Shown here: positions 41,533 through 55,330 of the stretch, piece after piece | Layout of the letters: every line of letters begins with the position of its first letter | Position numbering within the stretch: position 1 is the stretch's first letter | NCBI RefSeq assembly: GCF_027596085.1 | Contig: NC_072464.1 | Location: 19,033,124 to 19,097,123 of the forward strand | DNA: 64,000 nt | From: Anoplopoma fimbria | Taxonomy: Eukaryota > Chordata > Actinopteri > Perciformes > Anoplopomatidae | Reading direction: 5' to 3' | Made by a program: the position numbers and the translations under genes | The notes under the pieces: generated by a model | Database searches by the model: none | What the model saw: the letters and a program-made list of their open reading frames with translations, nothing else | What the model was told of the DNA's origin: nothing

Positions 41533-42064
41533 CTTTATCTCTTTAAAGATGCAGAGAGAAGCCAAAATCAAGAATTTAGCTTGAAATGGAGACCACAATG
41601 GTAGATGACTAAGAACCACCCCCCACATAATAATAGGGTCAGCTCACAATATGCTAACTGGACTGGTCTTAGAAGTAATGCAAGATTATGAGTTGTTTTA
41701 CCGATTCGACAGTCATGCTAGCGTTAGCAGATTGCGTTAAAGCACATAAAGACACTGTTAAACTTTTGCTCTTGTATTATTGTTTTTTTGTGGTACAAAC
41801 TATTCAAATACTGAGTACTTAAAGCTCACTGTCATTATGCGCACTGTTTCGGCACGCAAAGAAATCCAAACCTTGACAGACCATAGCAACACTATGACTT
41901 ACTTTGTTTTTTTACGGTACGCTGTCATTGAACTACAAGGTTCAGCACCAAACTTTGATGCCGGACTTCATCAAACACATTATTAGGCCACATAACTATG
42001 AAGCACATTACAAAAGAGAAGACAAGAAAATTAAAAACTTTGTTAGCAATTTTATATAATTCAT

Positions 42065-42240
42065 GCATGCTGGGTCATGGCAAGAGCCAGTCCTTTGTTC
42101 TCTGATTGGCTTAATTAGCTTTTGAAGTAGGAAATTACTCCTTTAATGAGATAGTGTGATTTCTAAGAGTGTGAGGAGAATGACTTAATCAGATATCATC
42201 AGAATGGAATAATGAGGACTTATCTGCAACATAACGATAC
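42065..42240. repeat. Duplicated non-coding block, copy 1
   Basis: About 175 bp repeated in the same orientation near 44.0 kb. Shared landmarks: CATGCTGGGTCAT, CCAGTCCTTTG, CTCTGATTGGCTTAATTA, GTAGGAAATTACYCCTTYAA, GACTTAATCA, GGAATAAT. No transposon termini or coding frame. Confidence 0.7.
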
Positions 42241-42636
42241 ATTGGAATATTCTTTACAATGAGAAATGCCAGCTTATGGGTCTGCAGTTATCTCAGGCTT
42301 AATACAATAACGCTTTGTGCGTGATTGAAGCCTCTAATGTACAAAAATCTGCCTTTTTTCATCTACATTTGGAACACTGACTTGGCAGTATCTTCAGGTA
42401 TTTATGTCTCTGTCTGTCTCATGTGTCAAGAGTCTGCCATGATTCAGATAGTAAAAATTAAATGTGACATAAATTATTCTAATGCTCCCGACTAGATTGA
42501 CAGCAACTCTCAAATGACGAGGTACTACATCAGTTCCAACAGAACAAACCTGCTGAGTCCTCACAGTCACCGCCTGCAGAAGGTAGCAGCGAGCGCCGAC
42601 AGCAGTCGCAGTGGAAGAGTGTGTGGCAGACGATTC

Positions 42637-42637
<1 letters not shown>

Positions 42638-42713
<76 letters not shown>
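42638..42713. repeat. (CA)n microsatellite
   Basis: 76-bp pure array. Confidence 0.95.
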
Positions 42714-42716
<3 letters not shown>

Positions 42717-43107
42717 CAATCTCTCAGTCCCTCAGTTGTCATGGGTACCCAGCTGACTTAAATAACTGCTGTTCTTTGTTCAAACATCTGTACTACACTA
42801 CTTCTCTATTATTTTGCTGTATGCCTTTATTTCTATACTTTTTCCATTTTTTTCTCTCCCTCTTTCACTTCACCCATCCATTCATTTTCAGCCTCAACCT
42901 ACCATTAGCTAAACTCACACAAACACACACACATACACACACAAACAAACCTGAACCCACCTTTCTCCACCTCCCTTTTTTTCTTTTCTAAATGGACTCA
43001 GCCTACTGAGAGCTCTGCTTCGGTTCTAACTCCTTCTTTTGTGAGTTTTTCGGCCCCTCTGTCACTACTATGTACCTCTCTTATTGAACTGGACTCACCT
43101 GTTTCAG

Positions 43108-43108
<1 letters not shown>

Positions 43109-43205
<97 letters not shown>

Positions 43206-43280
43206 CACATACATGGACAAACACAAGCTTGCACACACATACATTTAAACACAGAAATAGACACAAGTCAAAGGTAGAAG

Positions 43281-43318
<38 letters not shown>
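43109..43318. repeat. Two (CA)n arrays
   Basis: 43109-43203 (pure) and 43283-43318, same orientation, 80 bp apart with CA-rich spacer. Confidence 0.95.
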
Positions 43319-43323
<5 letters not shown>

Positions 43324-43998
43324 AAAGAGCACACACAGAGCACACACAGTGCCAATCCACTTAACCAAACCACTTTCCTCCTGAAAACGGCTGATTTGAG
43401 CCCCCGCAGCCCCTAATCATCCAATCAGGGACAGAGCAATCTCCTCCCCACTGGGCCTATCAGAGCCTTTCGTTCAGGTTCCACTGTTCCTGTGGCGATG
43501 GCAAGACCGAGTCGTGTTCAGAGTATCCTGCCACTCATTCTGGGCACGTTCAGAGGGGCTTTCCCTTGCTGGGACTTTACAGTTCATTTATATAGTTCTC
43601 TGTGGTGCATAAGACTGCTGTGAATAGCGTGCATTGCCGGTGTCCGAGCAAGATCGCACATCTACAATTTTTTTTTTTTATGCAACTGGTGGCCTCCAAG
43701 ACCTCCAGAATACATTACATATATGCAATTAAATACCTGTGGATCAGTTAAGTCTGAGTGCAGAGTGAGAAGGAGTTTGATTATTCACTTTAATGTATAG
43801 ATCGAATATAAATGACCTCGTCATCATTTATTTATACATCATAAAAAAATGTATAATTAAAATTTTGTATGCTGAAATTTAAAATGAAAAAGGTTGCTTT
43901 TTAGTAATTCAGGGCAAAGTAAGTATTATTCACCCTGCAAAAAAAAAATTTGATTTTAAATTAAAGTTTGTCCAAGAGTTTGGGTCGTTAAGTGTAGT

Positions 43999-44194
43999 AC
44001 ATGCTGGGTCATTGCTCAAGCCAGTCCTTTGTGCTCTGATTGGCTTAATTATCTTTTGGAGTAGGAAATTACCCCTTCAATGAGATTGTGCAATTTCTGT
44101 GTGGAGAGAAAGACTTAATCAAATATATGATATGTATATATATATATGATACGGAATAATTAAGACTTTTATCTGTAGCATAAAGTTACGATAT
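43999..44194. repeat. Duplicated non-coding block, copy 2
   Basis: Second copy of the 42.1-kb block, about 1.9 kb away. A short TATATA run (44134-44148) has expanded in this copy. Confidence 0.7.
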
Positions 44195-44499
44195 AATAAG
44201 CTTTAAGAAATTCTCCAATTACAGGACTAAAGATGTATGGTGGTTAGATTATGCTTCATACTTCCATCAAATGAAATCGCTTTGTGTCCGTGCATTTGCA
44301 TTAGTGCTATCTTCCATCTGTATGTTGTGTTTCCGTCTGCCTTTATGCTATCCATCAAAGAGGTATCACACTGTTTCCAGAGCAGTATTGTGCAGCAAAT
44401 TCAATCTTAAGATCCATTCGACCGACTGCGTAGATGCAGTGGGCTTCAATGGCTACCACTGAGTGAAAAAACACAGATATCATAGAGAGACTGAGGGTG

Positions 44500-44850
44500 A
44501 CGTGAGTCCGATGAATGGACGGAGAGGCGTCGATCGGGCCGTACAGGGGGAGATGGAGCTTCGCCTCCGACAGAAGTGAAGCAAAGTACATTGTGCAGGT
44601 GGTGGAGGGTTGTCGTCAAGGTGACGGCAACCACAAAATGCCTCTTTTGTATGGCCTGATATTGCCATCTGTTCATTTCAGTGTCATGAAAACAGCCTCT
44701 AACACGGCTGGCGTGAAAGGGGTAAAGAAAACGAGTAATGGCTTTTAGAGAAAAACGGGGATGAGAACCAGGTCAGGTGGAATTAGCTTTATATTCGTCT
44801 CTCTGGCAGTGAAAAGCGACATAATTAGAGGAAAGCAATCTCCCTTCCAT
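44500..44850. other. Low-repeat GC-moderate block
   Basis: About 350 bp without repeats, with distinctive runs such as GGCGTCGATCGGGCCGTACA and GGTGGAATTAGCTTTATATT. It overlaps the start of a long plus-strand open frame whose remainder is CT-rich and not protein-like. Possible conserved non-coding element. Confidence 0.3.
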
Positions 44851-44889
44851 ATCTCTCACTGTCTTTCTCTACCTGTACTCTCACTCAAC

Positions 44890-45075
44890 CCCCATCTCAA
44901 TCTCTCCCTCTCTCTCTCTCTCTCTCCTCTCTGCCCATCTCTGATTTTCATCCATAATGGCACATTGAGAAACCTTTATCCACCCTCATCCTCGTCCTCC
45001 TCTTCTCTTCCATTATCCCCCTTTTTGTCCTCTACTCTTTTCTCCTCCTCCTCCTCCTCCACCTCCTCCCTTTCT
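44890..45075. repeat. CT/CCT-rich low-complexity tract
   Basis: (CT)n at 44906-44928 and CCT runs near 44988-45068. It accounts for the Ser/Leu/Pro-rich 248-codon frame here. Confidence 0.8.
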
Positions 45076-45579
45076 GCATGCCTGCCCCGTCTCTCACTTT
45101 CCACCTCTCTCCCTATCTCATTACTCCGACGGGGCCACCATGCTGTGATCTTGGCCATCGGTAATGGCTCATGGCCTCAGCGGATGGGGGACTGCAAATG
45201 TAGCACGGATGAAATATTAGGTGGTGACTTGGATTGTGTAAATCAATGGCTTATGAAGGCTGACTGGGCTCCTTCATCCCCTCACACATGCACATCAGAG
45301 GCTTGGCCTGTTATTCCAATTATCTCTCACTCCATAGGTGACCCTCACTTTCTTTTTCTTGGTAAATCTCCCATTCTCTCTTCTTTCCCTATCTCAGTTT
45401 GTCATCAACATCCCACTATTTTCTCTCTTGTTCGATTTATAAAAACACCCCCTCCCCTCCTTCTGCCTCCCCCTCAGTTCGTGCCTCCCCCCATTGATGG
45501 GATCTGATAATGAGGGCCACGACTTGGTCCTCATTTTTAGCCTCTTTTTCCTCTCTTCCTCCTCCTCCTCCTCTTATCT

Positions 45580-45860
45580 GCCTCTCCGCGCAGCAGAAGG
45601 TAGATAATGGGGATCAGAGAGTGTGTGTCTCTTCCATTAAACCCTCTGCAGGTTCATAAACCAAATCACAAATCAAACAAAAGTGCAGAGCCGGAGCAGA
45701 AAGGACTCCAGATTATGGCAGCCAAGTCACCAAACACGGTTTTATAATGTCTCTATGAAATTACCGGGGGGAATCATCAAAATTACATTTTAAAAATAAC
45801 TATGAGGGGCTTTCAAATGACTTTAATGTGGCGGTTGGAGATCCAACAGTAATTTGCACA
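45580..45860. other. Low-repeat block
   Basis: Repeat-free sequence between CT-rich DNA and the AT-rich stretch, including AGATTATGGCAGCCAAGTCA and GACTTTAATGTGGCGGTTGG. Non-coding, possibly regulatory. Confidence 0.3.
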
Positions 45861-46330
45861 GGTTGTACATTTGCAGACCTGATACCATGCAGGCAAGCAA
45901 AAGTCAGCAAACCAAAGACATGAAATTTGTGCTTCTTCTGCTATATTATACAGATTAACACACATTAATTATTCCTCTGTATTTTTTGTCTCACTTCTCA
46001 ATAACAAACAACTTCACCTGTCTTCCTTCATTTCTTATCGTTTTACAGTATGCCTCTCCCTGTCATGTTATTCCCATATCCCACAAAAATACAGTGTTTA
46101 TTCCGATTTACCCTAAACCTGAAGACCACTGACTCTTCGTTGCATATGGTTGGTTAGACTCTTGCTGCAGGAATAAATGTAAAATAAAATATGTCCACTG
46201 AAAAACAATAATTTAACAATTAGTTCTGATGCCATAAGCCGCTCAAGATCAAGTTGGAGATGAATGAATGAATTATTTTTGACAATGAAAGTGATTGTTT
46301 ATTGTAAATTTTGTCTGTCTTTGTTCTTCT

Positions 46331-46460
46331 TGTCTGTGGAAACCATGCACCCATGGTTAATTAATTAGTAAACTGTGCTTTGCATAATTAAGTAATTGTG
46401 GAAATACATGAATTTGCTTCATCATCAGAGTCCCCGTCAATCTGGATTTAAGCAGATAGT
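46331..46460. other. Low-repeat block with palindrome and POU/homeodomain sites
   Basis: Contains the perfect inverted repeat AACCATG-CACC-CATGGTT (46341-46358), then TTAATTAATTAGTAAAC and TTTGCATAATTAAGTAATT (46379-46397), an octamer-like site fused to a homeodomain site. Non-coding. Confidence 0.4.
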
Positions 46461-46966
46461 TCAGAGGCGGAATTAGTGGATCAAACATTTTGAAAACAAG
46501 GCACACAGAAAAAGTAATATAAGTTTATTTTTGCTGTTGGCAGGTACGGCACATTTTCCGACCTCAACAAAGTTGGCTTGACATTGCAGGTGATAAGGCA
46601 AAGGCACTAATTTGAAAACACCCTCAGTGTTTAGTAGTTGTGTAGCTCCTGACAAAAACACACCGTAGCCGTCACTGCGATTTGTTTCATTTCTACCCAA
46701 CCTAACAGACAAGACCCTCCCTGTTTTGTTTACTTGTGATTCTAGCGCTAAAGTGAAGTGTAATTACACTGTTAAATCAACCTCAACACCTCTCACAGCT
46801 GGTTCACAGTAAGAGTTTGACACTGGTAAAACACTGGTAGTTTATAAATGAGGGAATTGCGAGAAAATATGATGCAGCTATAAATTTGCTAATTAGAAGA
46901 TGTGCAGACAACATGCAACATGCTCTGATTGTAGTTTATGTGAATCCATTAGCTTCTCTATTGTTC

Positions 46967-46970
<4 letters not shown>

Positions 46971-47048
<78 letters not shown>
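46971..47048. repeat. (GT)n microsatellite
   Basis: 78-bp pure array. Confidence 0.95.
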
Positions 47049-47051
<3 letters not shown>

Positions 47052-48290
47052 TGTGTGCGTACAAATCAATTTTTCCTTTAGAACTTTATAAAGACATTTT
47101 TTATACGAACACACACCTTCAAAATATCCCCATTTCATTTTTCCCAATAACAATCAACATGTTCGTATCCTAAGGTACTGCAAAAAATAGTTAACAAACT
47201 CTCTGCGTAGATGTAACAATGAAATGTCATTGGGCGAAAAATTACTTTGCAGCGTTCTCAAATGTCACCATATACTTGTATAACTATTAGGTGTGGTTTT
47301 TTTTTGCAATAGGCAAAAACAGCCTCAATGCTTTATGTAGCTAATCAGCCAGCAGTTCTTTTCTTTGTGAAAAAGCGTTGCACTTTAGGCAATTCACAAA
47401 ATTCCAGGCACATGTAATTATTGATTGTCTGGAAATGTCAAGAAAAGGCTATTATGATTCCATCCGGTGCTTCAGCAAAACACAAAGAGCCCGCAACAGG
47501 GGAGGAAATACCAAAAACGCTCATAGCTGATTTGCTTGTTTTAAGTCAGATTTTCTTGATAGATGTCAATATCTTCAATTTAGGTGGAAATATTTAGATG
47601 GAAGCTTTTGATTACTGTCATAATGAAGACCTACTTAGGAGGGTCGTTTTCAGTGATCCATAACATTGTATTACTGCTCAATGAAAAGTGACTTTCAGTA
47701 GCTAAGATATACATAACAGCTTGATGAATGTGTTGTAATTATACTTGGTGACATTTTGAAAGGGTTTAATTAGCCCAATAGGTGGTAAATGTATTTAAAA
47801 ATGTCAGTTTGTGTGAAAACTACTACACCTGAACTCACAAGCTCTATAGTGGTGTGACATATTAGGAGCATAAAAGAACGTTGGACCGCTACAGGGTTCT
47901 TTTGTCTTTTCTTTTTTTAACCACTTCAGATACAATGGGAAAGTTATGCAAATTAACACAGATTTAATAAGATCATGATATTTTTGCATATTTACACAAT
48001 CCTTTTCCGAAAACTTGTTATACAATTTTTCTTTGTCTTAATGTAAGGAACGTTTATCAACGGGGAAGTTTCATGGTGATATCTATTAGTTACAGTGATT
48101 ATCCTATTTGCCTTGGGTGTCTCCTTTCAGTCTAAAAAAGTGCTTTCTACAGTAGCTGTAAAATTAATGTAGTGTGAAAAATTGCAATATTTCTCTATGA
48201 AATTTAGTTGAAGTGGGGTAAAAGTATACAAAATAGTTCTCTGCTGAACAAACAAATGTAGACACTTGTGCTGTGTTCATATATGTATAA

Positions 48291-48295
<5 letters not shown>

Positions 48296-48345
<50 letters not shown>
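48296..48345. repeat. (AT)n microsatellite
   Basis: The only long AT dinucleotide array in the window, about 50 bp. Confidence 0.9.
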
Positions 48346-48346
<1 letters not shown>

Positions 48347-48598
48347 TGTATATCCAGGACAGACATCCACATTAACTGCATCCTGATAATTGCTACAATT
48401 TCTTCAGTGATAACTAAATGCCAAAACTTGTTAGAAAACCTGTGAGTTAATATTAATTAAAACTCATAACTTACTTAAACATTTTATCCCGGTCTCAGAT
48501 TTCTAGTCGATCATTAATTGTTAGCCAAGCAAAAGAAGACACTTTCTGGGAATCCCTTTATAGTAACAGAGGTGATGCTGATGTGTTTTCTGCCCACA

Positions 48599-48612
48599 CC
48601 GCCATCTGCTGG
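48599..48612 (-). promoter_or_regulatory. CTCF-like motif, full consensus match
   Basis: The minus strand reads CCAGCAGATGGCGG, matching all 14 positions of CCRSYAGRKGGCRS. Occupancy cannot be judged from sequence. Confidence 0.5.
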
Positions 48613-49819
48613 TCCAGACTCTGAACATTTCATATATCAATAAATAATGTCTCAAATAACATGAATTTGAGTAGCACAATATTATATTTGGGTTGATACA
48701 AAATATTTGAAGGTTAAGAATAAACATATTTAATCATGCAGATCATCATTAGAGTGATCACAGACAGATTTAACCTTTTTCATGAGACATGAGTTTTGCA
48801 TGCTTGTTTTGATCCCAGGAAGATGAACCATCAGAGGCTCCTTCACACTAACGCTTGTTTTCAGAGAATATCTTATTAATGTTAACAGTTCATCCATAAA
48901 TAAATAGAAAACAAGGAGTTTTCATGTGCTCACACACTCCTTATCTCTCCCAACCCTCCCATTTTGTCTGTCTTCCTCTTTTCCACTTCGGTCTTCTTCT
49001 TTGTCTGTCGTTCTCTTTTCTTTCTCCCTCTCTCTCCCTCTCCTCTCTCTCTCTTGCTGTCCCCAGTGTCCATTGCCACACTGAGTTTTCACAGGAATTT
49101 GAGCATGAATTAATAATTAGCAACAGCTGCTGTTCTTGTGTGCGTGTGTTCATGTGTGTGTTTATGTGAGCAACTATGTGTCTGTGTGTGTGGATGATGC
49201 TAACTATTCTCACGGGCTCACTGTCACCTCAATCACAGTTTCACACACCAAGCAGTCTGCCAAAAAGCACACAAACACACACACACACTCACATATATTG
49301 CATATGTGTGTGCACATGCAAACCTTTCCGTCTAAATTCTTATGCACACCCACACTTGAATGCACATGACACTTGCATCGATCATTCACCACGCACACAC
49401 AAACATTGACAATGTATATTTTTCTGCCTCCTTGGCCCTCTGCCTTTTTGTCCCTTTCGTTTCTTCCCTTGTTTTGTTTCGTTCTCTGTCTCTGTTCTCA
49501 TTTGCTCAGCTGTTAGTTCTGAATTATGTATTATATCCTTATGGAGTGAGAAAAGTTAGCTCGGGGCTATCATTCCCCACTTAACGATCGTTAGTTGTGT
49601 CTTTGCTCCAATTAGAGCCTTGACGGCAAATCAGGTCCTTTTTTGCAGCGATCCAACTCCTGCATAATGCAGATCAGTGCACCTGTTACTGTTGTAGAGT
49701 TTGGTTGGGAATTCTACAAAAAGATGTTGTGTAAAACTTATCTGGTACTACTTTTTATGCTGGGATTACACTCGAGTTTGGTTGTGACCATGAGCAAGAC
49801 AACGAACCCCCAACTTGCA

Positions 49820-49865
49820 AGTTTAATTTCATTGTGTGCTGTGTACGATTGTATATGACAATGAT
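49820..49865 (+). repeat. LINE 3'-tail-like fragment, degenerate
   Basis: TTTAATTTCATTGTGTGCTG, GTATATGACAATGAT. Similar in order to the 41.5-kb tail; low certainty. Confidence 0.3.
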
Positions 49866-50369
49866 CATTTCTGTAGTTTGGACCAAGGAAACAAAAAAAA
49901 CACCTACTGGTAAAGGTGAGTCTCTGAGCATGCCTGTATGTGCATAGATGAAATAAAATGATATGCTGTTGCCTCTTAGAACTCATCATTAACGGTCATA
50001 ATGACAAATAACAAACCTTTTCATAATGTCACATAGCAATTGATTGTACCTAACTACCTGTTGCCAGGATCCAACGACCTTTAACCTTTCAGATTACAAC
50101 TTTGTAACAACCAATACGCCCCCTCGCCAACAGAGAAAATAAGTTGTTCCTTTTGTCACTAAACCTTTACAACTGGTATTTTATTTGCCAGAGTATTCCT
50201 CCTCTCCTCTCCCAGAAAACCTTTCTCCTTCACCAGACAGTCTTTTTGCCACGACCGGATTTTGTTTTGCTGACTTGCAGGCAATTTGTGGAAAAAATGT
50301 CATCCTTTGCATTATGCTAACATTGCTGCACCTCTCTCCTTACCCTGCATAGACACACACACATACACA

Positions 50370-50489
<120 letters not shown>

Positions 50490-50794
50490 GGCTCACAAGT
50501 ACATACAGACACTGAGTTTGTGAGAGCCTGTTCCCTGTTAGCACCCTAGCCAGATGTACTGTGGGTGTCATTGCGGTGCCATGGTAACGAGCCATAAACC
50601 GAGACTCTTGTCTTGCCTGCACAAGTGACATGGTACAGTGCAGAGAGCCTCTGTTCTCTGTTAGACATACAACAGCAGGTACAGCCTATTCTTTTTGAAA
50701 CATGAATCATAGAAGAAGACGTCACGCTGTCATTCACTCTAATATCAGATCCAACACTTTGGATGTACTGATGCAACCATCTATTATTGCTTGA

Positions 50795-51000
50795 CAAAGA
50801 CCCTGTTTACAGCTGGCATTAACATACATCTTCCGAGCACAAGTGGACAGCGCTGGATACAAGTGTTCACGAGCATCATGGCGCGTTGTGATCCAATAAC
50901 TCTAACCACAGGCGACGTGGTGCAGGATGCATTTGACCACATATCTTTTGTATTCTAAACGCTAATGCCCCCTGATGTGTTCCAATAAAGGAAGTAACAG
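50795..51000. repeat. Probable teleost interspersed repeat
   Basis: CCTGTTTACAGCTGGCATTA, GTGATCCAATAACTC, GCATTTGACCACATATCTTT and AACGCTAATGCCCCC follow the order of a frequent fish repeat that I recall as beginning CCTGTTTACACCTGGTATTA. Ends not resolved. Confidence 0.5.
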
Positions 51001-52624
51001 GAACATACTTCATCATTTGTCTATATTGTCTCTAGTTGTGTCTCAAATAGCGTCAGCTGTTGTAGCCCAGGTTTATGAATTTCGGGTATACTTCTGATGG
51101 CCTTTGACATTGAGATTTTTTGCCTTTGTCATGTTGTTTTTGTAAGACCAGAAATGACAAAAAAGGAAACAGAAAGTAAGATAAGATATTTTAAGGCGAA
51201 CCAAAAAGGTTGTAATTAACTTTCATCCACTGAAAAAAAAATATGGAATGGTTAAAGTTATAAGACCAAAACATGTACAACTCCCAGACCGGACAACGGT
51301 GTGTTAGCGACCTGTCAATCACAAGGTAGCCACACCCTAAAGCACACCCTGCTTTATCGTCTATGTTACTCTTAATGGGACCATAATGTACTAAATAAAC
51401 ATCATGCTGTATTGAAGAAGACTGGTAACATATCGAGTGAGCAGGTTTAAGGCGATACGCCTTATGATACAGTCAGGTTGCCGCATGCAGCAGTGGGTCA
51501 TTACAGCTTTACTCTTTTGGTTCTTACCTTTCACAATAAAAGCCCTAGACATATACACTGCATCACTGCTTACCAGAGGAAACTTAAATTCAATCAGAGC
51601 ATTTTTTTAAGAGACTCAGTAACATAGCTTACACATCTGATATCTGACATTTTTGAAAAAGCAAAGAGAGATATATTAAGAGTGTGTCAAACATCTTGGG
51701 CGGTTTGGATTTAATGGAGAGATTGTTGGAGTGGAGGATATGAGAGTCAGATATATATACATGGAGTGGAGAGAACGTTTTAAAGGACAAAGTGAGATTA
51801 TGGAGGGTGACAAGATGCTGTGATTGTAACAGGATAAGCTCACAGGGATGGAGAGAAGAGGAAGAAATGGAGGGATGGGTGTGAACGTAAAAGATAATCC
51901 AAGAGAGAGAAGAAGAGGAGGAGGAGGAGGTGGAGGTTGAAAGAAGATGAAAACAGTTTGAGAGGTCATAGTGAGGCTAGTAACCATTCTTTCCAAAGAC
52001 AAATGGGAACAAATCCTCTTCAAAGGAAAATACCTGATACTAAAATAACACACACACTTTATTTTGTGTCTTTGTCAAAGCTTAAGTTTCAGTGAGGCTT
52101 TTAGTGTGTTATCATATCTCTCTTCAAGGAACATCGTGTTTATCTCTTATCTTTTCACATGTCTCGTATTTATCTGCTTCCTAATACCCCACTTTTCTTT
52201 CTCCCCGTTTGATTCCTTCCTTCTTTCTGACGATTTATTTTACCAGAGATGAACTGACTGTTATGTTAGTACGACACACTATGAGGAAATTCACCTCTGA
52301 GAGTTGGCGGCCGAAAGAATAATATTTAAAAAGTTATAAAATCAGATTAACTGGACAAAGAGAGTTCACTATGAAGCTACAAGGGCAGAGAAAGAAGTAG
52401 TTGGAGAAAACAAATACAGTGAGGGAGCTGTATGACAGGAGTTGAGGGAATGAAAGAACCACCAGTTTGTTTCTACAATACTTCTTTTGTTCCCTTTAGA
52501 AGCGTGCACAGGTCATGGGGTCATCCGTGGGTGTAAAGCACTAGAAGGTCAAACTGGGGTTTTAAGAATAAGAATAAGCATCTTTTGCCAAAGATTGCAG
52601 CAGTCTGGCTCCAAAAAAAATCTA

Positions 52625-52897
52625 ATAAGGGAATAGTTTGATGCTTTGTAAAACACAAAGATGATAAGATTGAAACAAAAGAGATATCATGTGTGAATTA
52701 GTGAATTTTAAAAGTGCTGGTGGGCAGATTTGGTTACATTTGGACAGAGACGATTGAGTTGTTTCCCTCTGTTTCAAGTTTTTATGCTAACCAGTTAGCT
52801 TACAGACAAGAGAGTGGTATCAATCCTTGCCTTTAATTTTGGATTAAAGAGGAAATATGTGTTTATGCATTCCAAAGAATTCATACAGTTCCTTTGA
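52625..52897. mobile_element. Palindromic MITE, copy 3 (short form)
   Basis: Left end AAGGGAATAGTTTGATGC and right end GAATTCATACAGTTCCTTTG are an imperfect inverted pair matching the family termini. Between them are GTGCTGGTGGGCAGATTTGG, GTTTCCCTCTGTTTC and TTTTATGCTAACCAGTTAGC from the right arm. Confidence 0.7.
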
Positions 52898-53439
52898 TAG
52901 TATCATTGTTCTTTCTGCAAGGACAGCATGTTAAAAGTTTTTTTTCTCAACAAAAGTCAAGCACTGGAGCAGAAAATGTGTAGCAATACATATTTCCTGC
53001 AGGACACGATAATTCTGAATTGATTTTTAAAAAATATGCACCAACATCCAGTAAAAGTTGAAGGGAAAATGTCAATTCGATTTGCTTTACAGAAAACATA
53101 ATGTCTTTATTTCTTCTAGAAGGTTAAAGGGTGAAACTTCCAGAAACACTATTGATCGGATGCAGCATTAACATTCATGCTGACGTCTGTAAAATGCAGT
53201 GCCTGTCAGTGAAGTATACGCCACAAGGCTAAAGGCTGAGACGCAGGCACATGAACATGGAATAACAATAGATGAATAGGACATTTTCTGCTGTAATGAT
53301 CATCATCATCTGTACTTTTCTTGCTTGTTTTTTTTTATTACTTTTGGGAGTGATTTCAGGTAAAATTACCCTGAGCCGTAATGAAAGGGAAGGAGGGGAA
53401 AAGAACAGGTTATCAAAAATGTGGAAAGCTTTGAAAGGT

Positions 53440-53565
<126 letters not shown>

Positions 53566-54447
53566 CAGATGCCTGAGTTCAGGCAGTGATCACAATTGAA
53601 TGCCAAATAAAATAGACTTTCCTATTCCTCTTTCTCATCCTTTCATTCTGTTAACAACACACTACAATCCCTCTTTTTACACTCAGTTTCTCTTTCTCTC
53701 TCACTATTTATTTTTCTTTCAGTCCTGTGACCTGTTCAAACCATGGCCTGTTGAAAATTCAATTTAAGAGCGTTGTGATGTCTCCCTCCGTCCACTGCCC
53801 CCACTATTCTAGGCTAAAAAGTTGACTTACCAATCCCCACTCCACACACACAAACCAGAAACTGCAGAAGAAGAAATAGGTGTGCGAAGAAGAAGGATAT
53901 GATTTCCTGAGGTTTCAGGAGCGCCACAGTCTCAGGGCAATCATATATAATTCATTTTCACAAGGTACATAGTAATATCTCACACACTGTGGGCGTGTGG
54001 ATTCTATTTCGGCGAAGTGAACAAAGGAATGGAATTTTATATGAGGGGACTTTGAAAATATTCTTCCTAATAAATAGATCTGTTGGTGTTTTCTAAGCTA
54101 GCTGTGGCTTTGAGTGTATGAGGCTGAATATACATTATCCCCACCCCCCCAAAATAGATTCACTTCTTTCTAGTCAAAAGCAAATATTTTCACTTTCTTA
54201 TCATCTCTTTGGAATCCCTTCTCTCCCTTTTGGTTACTGGTTATTTTTCACGCTTTTTTCCCCCCACTATTCATGTTTTTTTTCTTGTTTTTCCTTCCAT
54301 CTCCATCCTTATTCCCCTCTGTTTCTCTCTGTGTGTGGGTCAGACTTTCTCTCACAGTGGAGGATAGAAAAATAACAACATAATCTCAACTCTGCGATGG
54401 CACATTTGGGATTGATTTACACATTTAATGATGGCATAGACTGGTTT

Positions 54448-54557
<110 letters not shown>

Positions 54558-55009
54558 TATTTCTAGATTGTGTGGCTGCTTTTCTTGAAAGCATTTATTT
54601 GAGGTGGAGGAAAAAAGAAAATAAGTCATCTGATAAATGTGTGACAGAGACTACAGTGATAGTGACTGAAACTTGTCAAAGGAAACTCTAGGGAGGAGCA
54701 CTTTCCACAAAGCACAGAATCCCACTGAATCATTCACAATCTTAAGAAATCAAGTCAAAAAATGGATTGTAGTGTTTCTTTCTGTTGAAGACAACTGACT
54801 GGTCCCCTGACTCTAGACACAGCCATTTTTTCTGAAGTGAGTTGGATGAATCCTAAGTGTGTATTTTACATAATTCAAATGTCTGTGGATTTGTCATTAT
54901 AAACCTGCATCAATTGATTTCTTTGTGGCCAATTTGGGGCGGTGCAACAAGATGCAACTATAAAAGTATGGTGAACATATCAGCAAGCAAATCAACATCA
55001 GCATTAACC

Positions 55010-55330
55010 GAGTCGTGTTTCTGGTCACCTGACCAGAGTCCTACATGCACTCTCCTTTTAGCTCTGGTTCTGTATCCACCGAAGAGACGGAAATAAATAT
55101 CTTAAGATGCAAAGTGCACCACTATGTTCACCAGCTCGTCAATTACATTAGCCTCTTTCGCTGCCGGCACAGCAGCGAAACAATCCATTCTGCCTCTGTA
55201 CATTTCGTACAGAACACTGAGGCTGAACCTCGGCTGTGTCATAGGGGCTTTTGTCTGTGGGCTGTTGGATGTTGAGGACGGTCTGACCTGTTCGTTCATT
55301 AGATGAAGACGAACAGTAAAACGAAGACGA
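55010..55330. repeat. Interspersed repeat family B, copy 3
   Basis: GTGTTTCTGGTCACCTGACC, CTCTCCTTTTAGCTCTGG and CACTATGTTCACCAGCTCGT match the first half of the 33.7-kb copy. The second half diverges. Confidence 0.55.

Larger units (their letters stand above)
36565..42064. other. Intergenic with SINE and transposase remnant
   Basis: Between the 36.4-kb block and the 42.1-kb duplicated block only the SINE, the Tc1/mariner fragment, a LINE tail and CTCF-like motif are recognised. 40670-40770 is repeat-free and may be regulatory. Confidence 0.6.

Noticed and set aside
44761..45507. 248-codon plus-strand open frame, the longest in the window
   Set aside because: Composition is Ser/Leu/Pro-rich because the DNA is CT-rich low-complexity; no splice logic, no domain.
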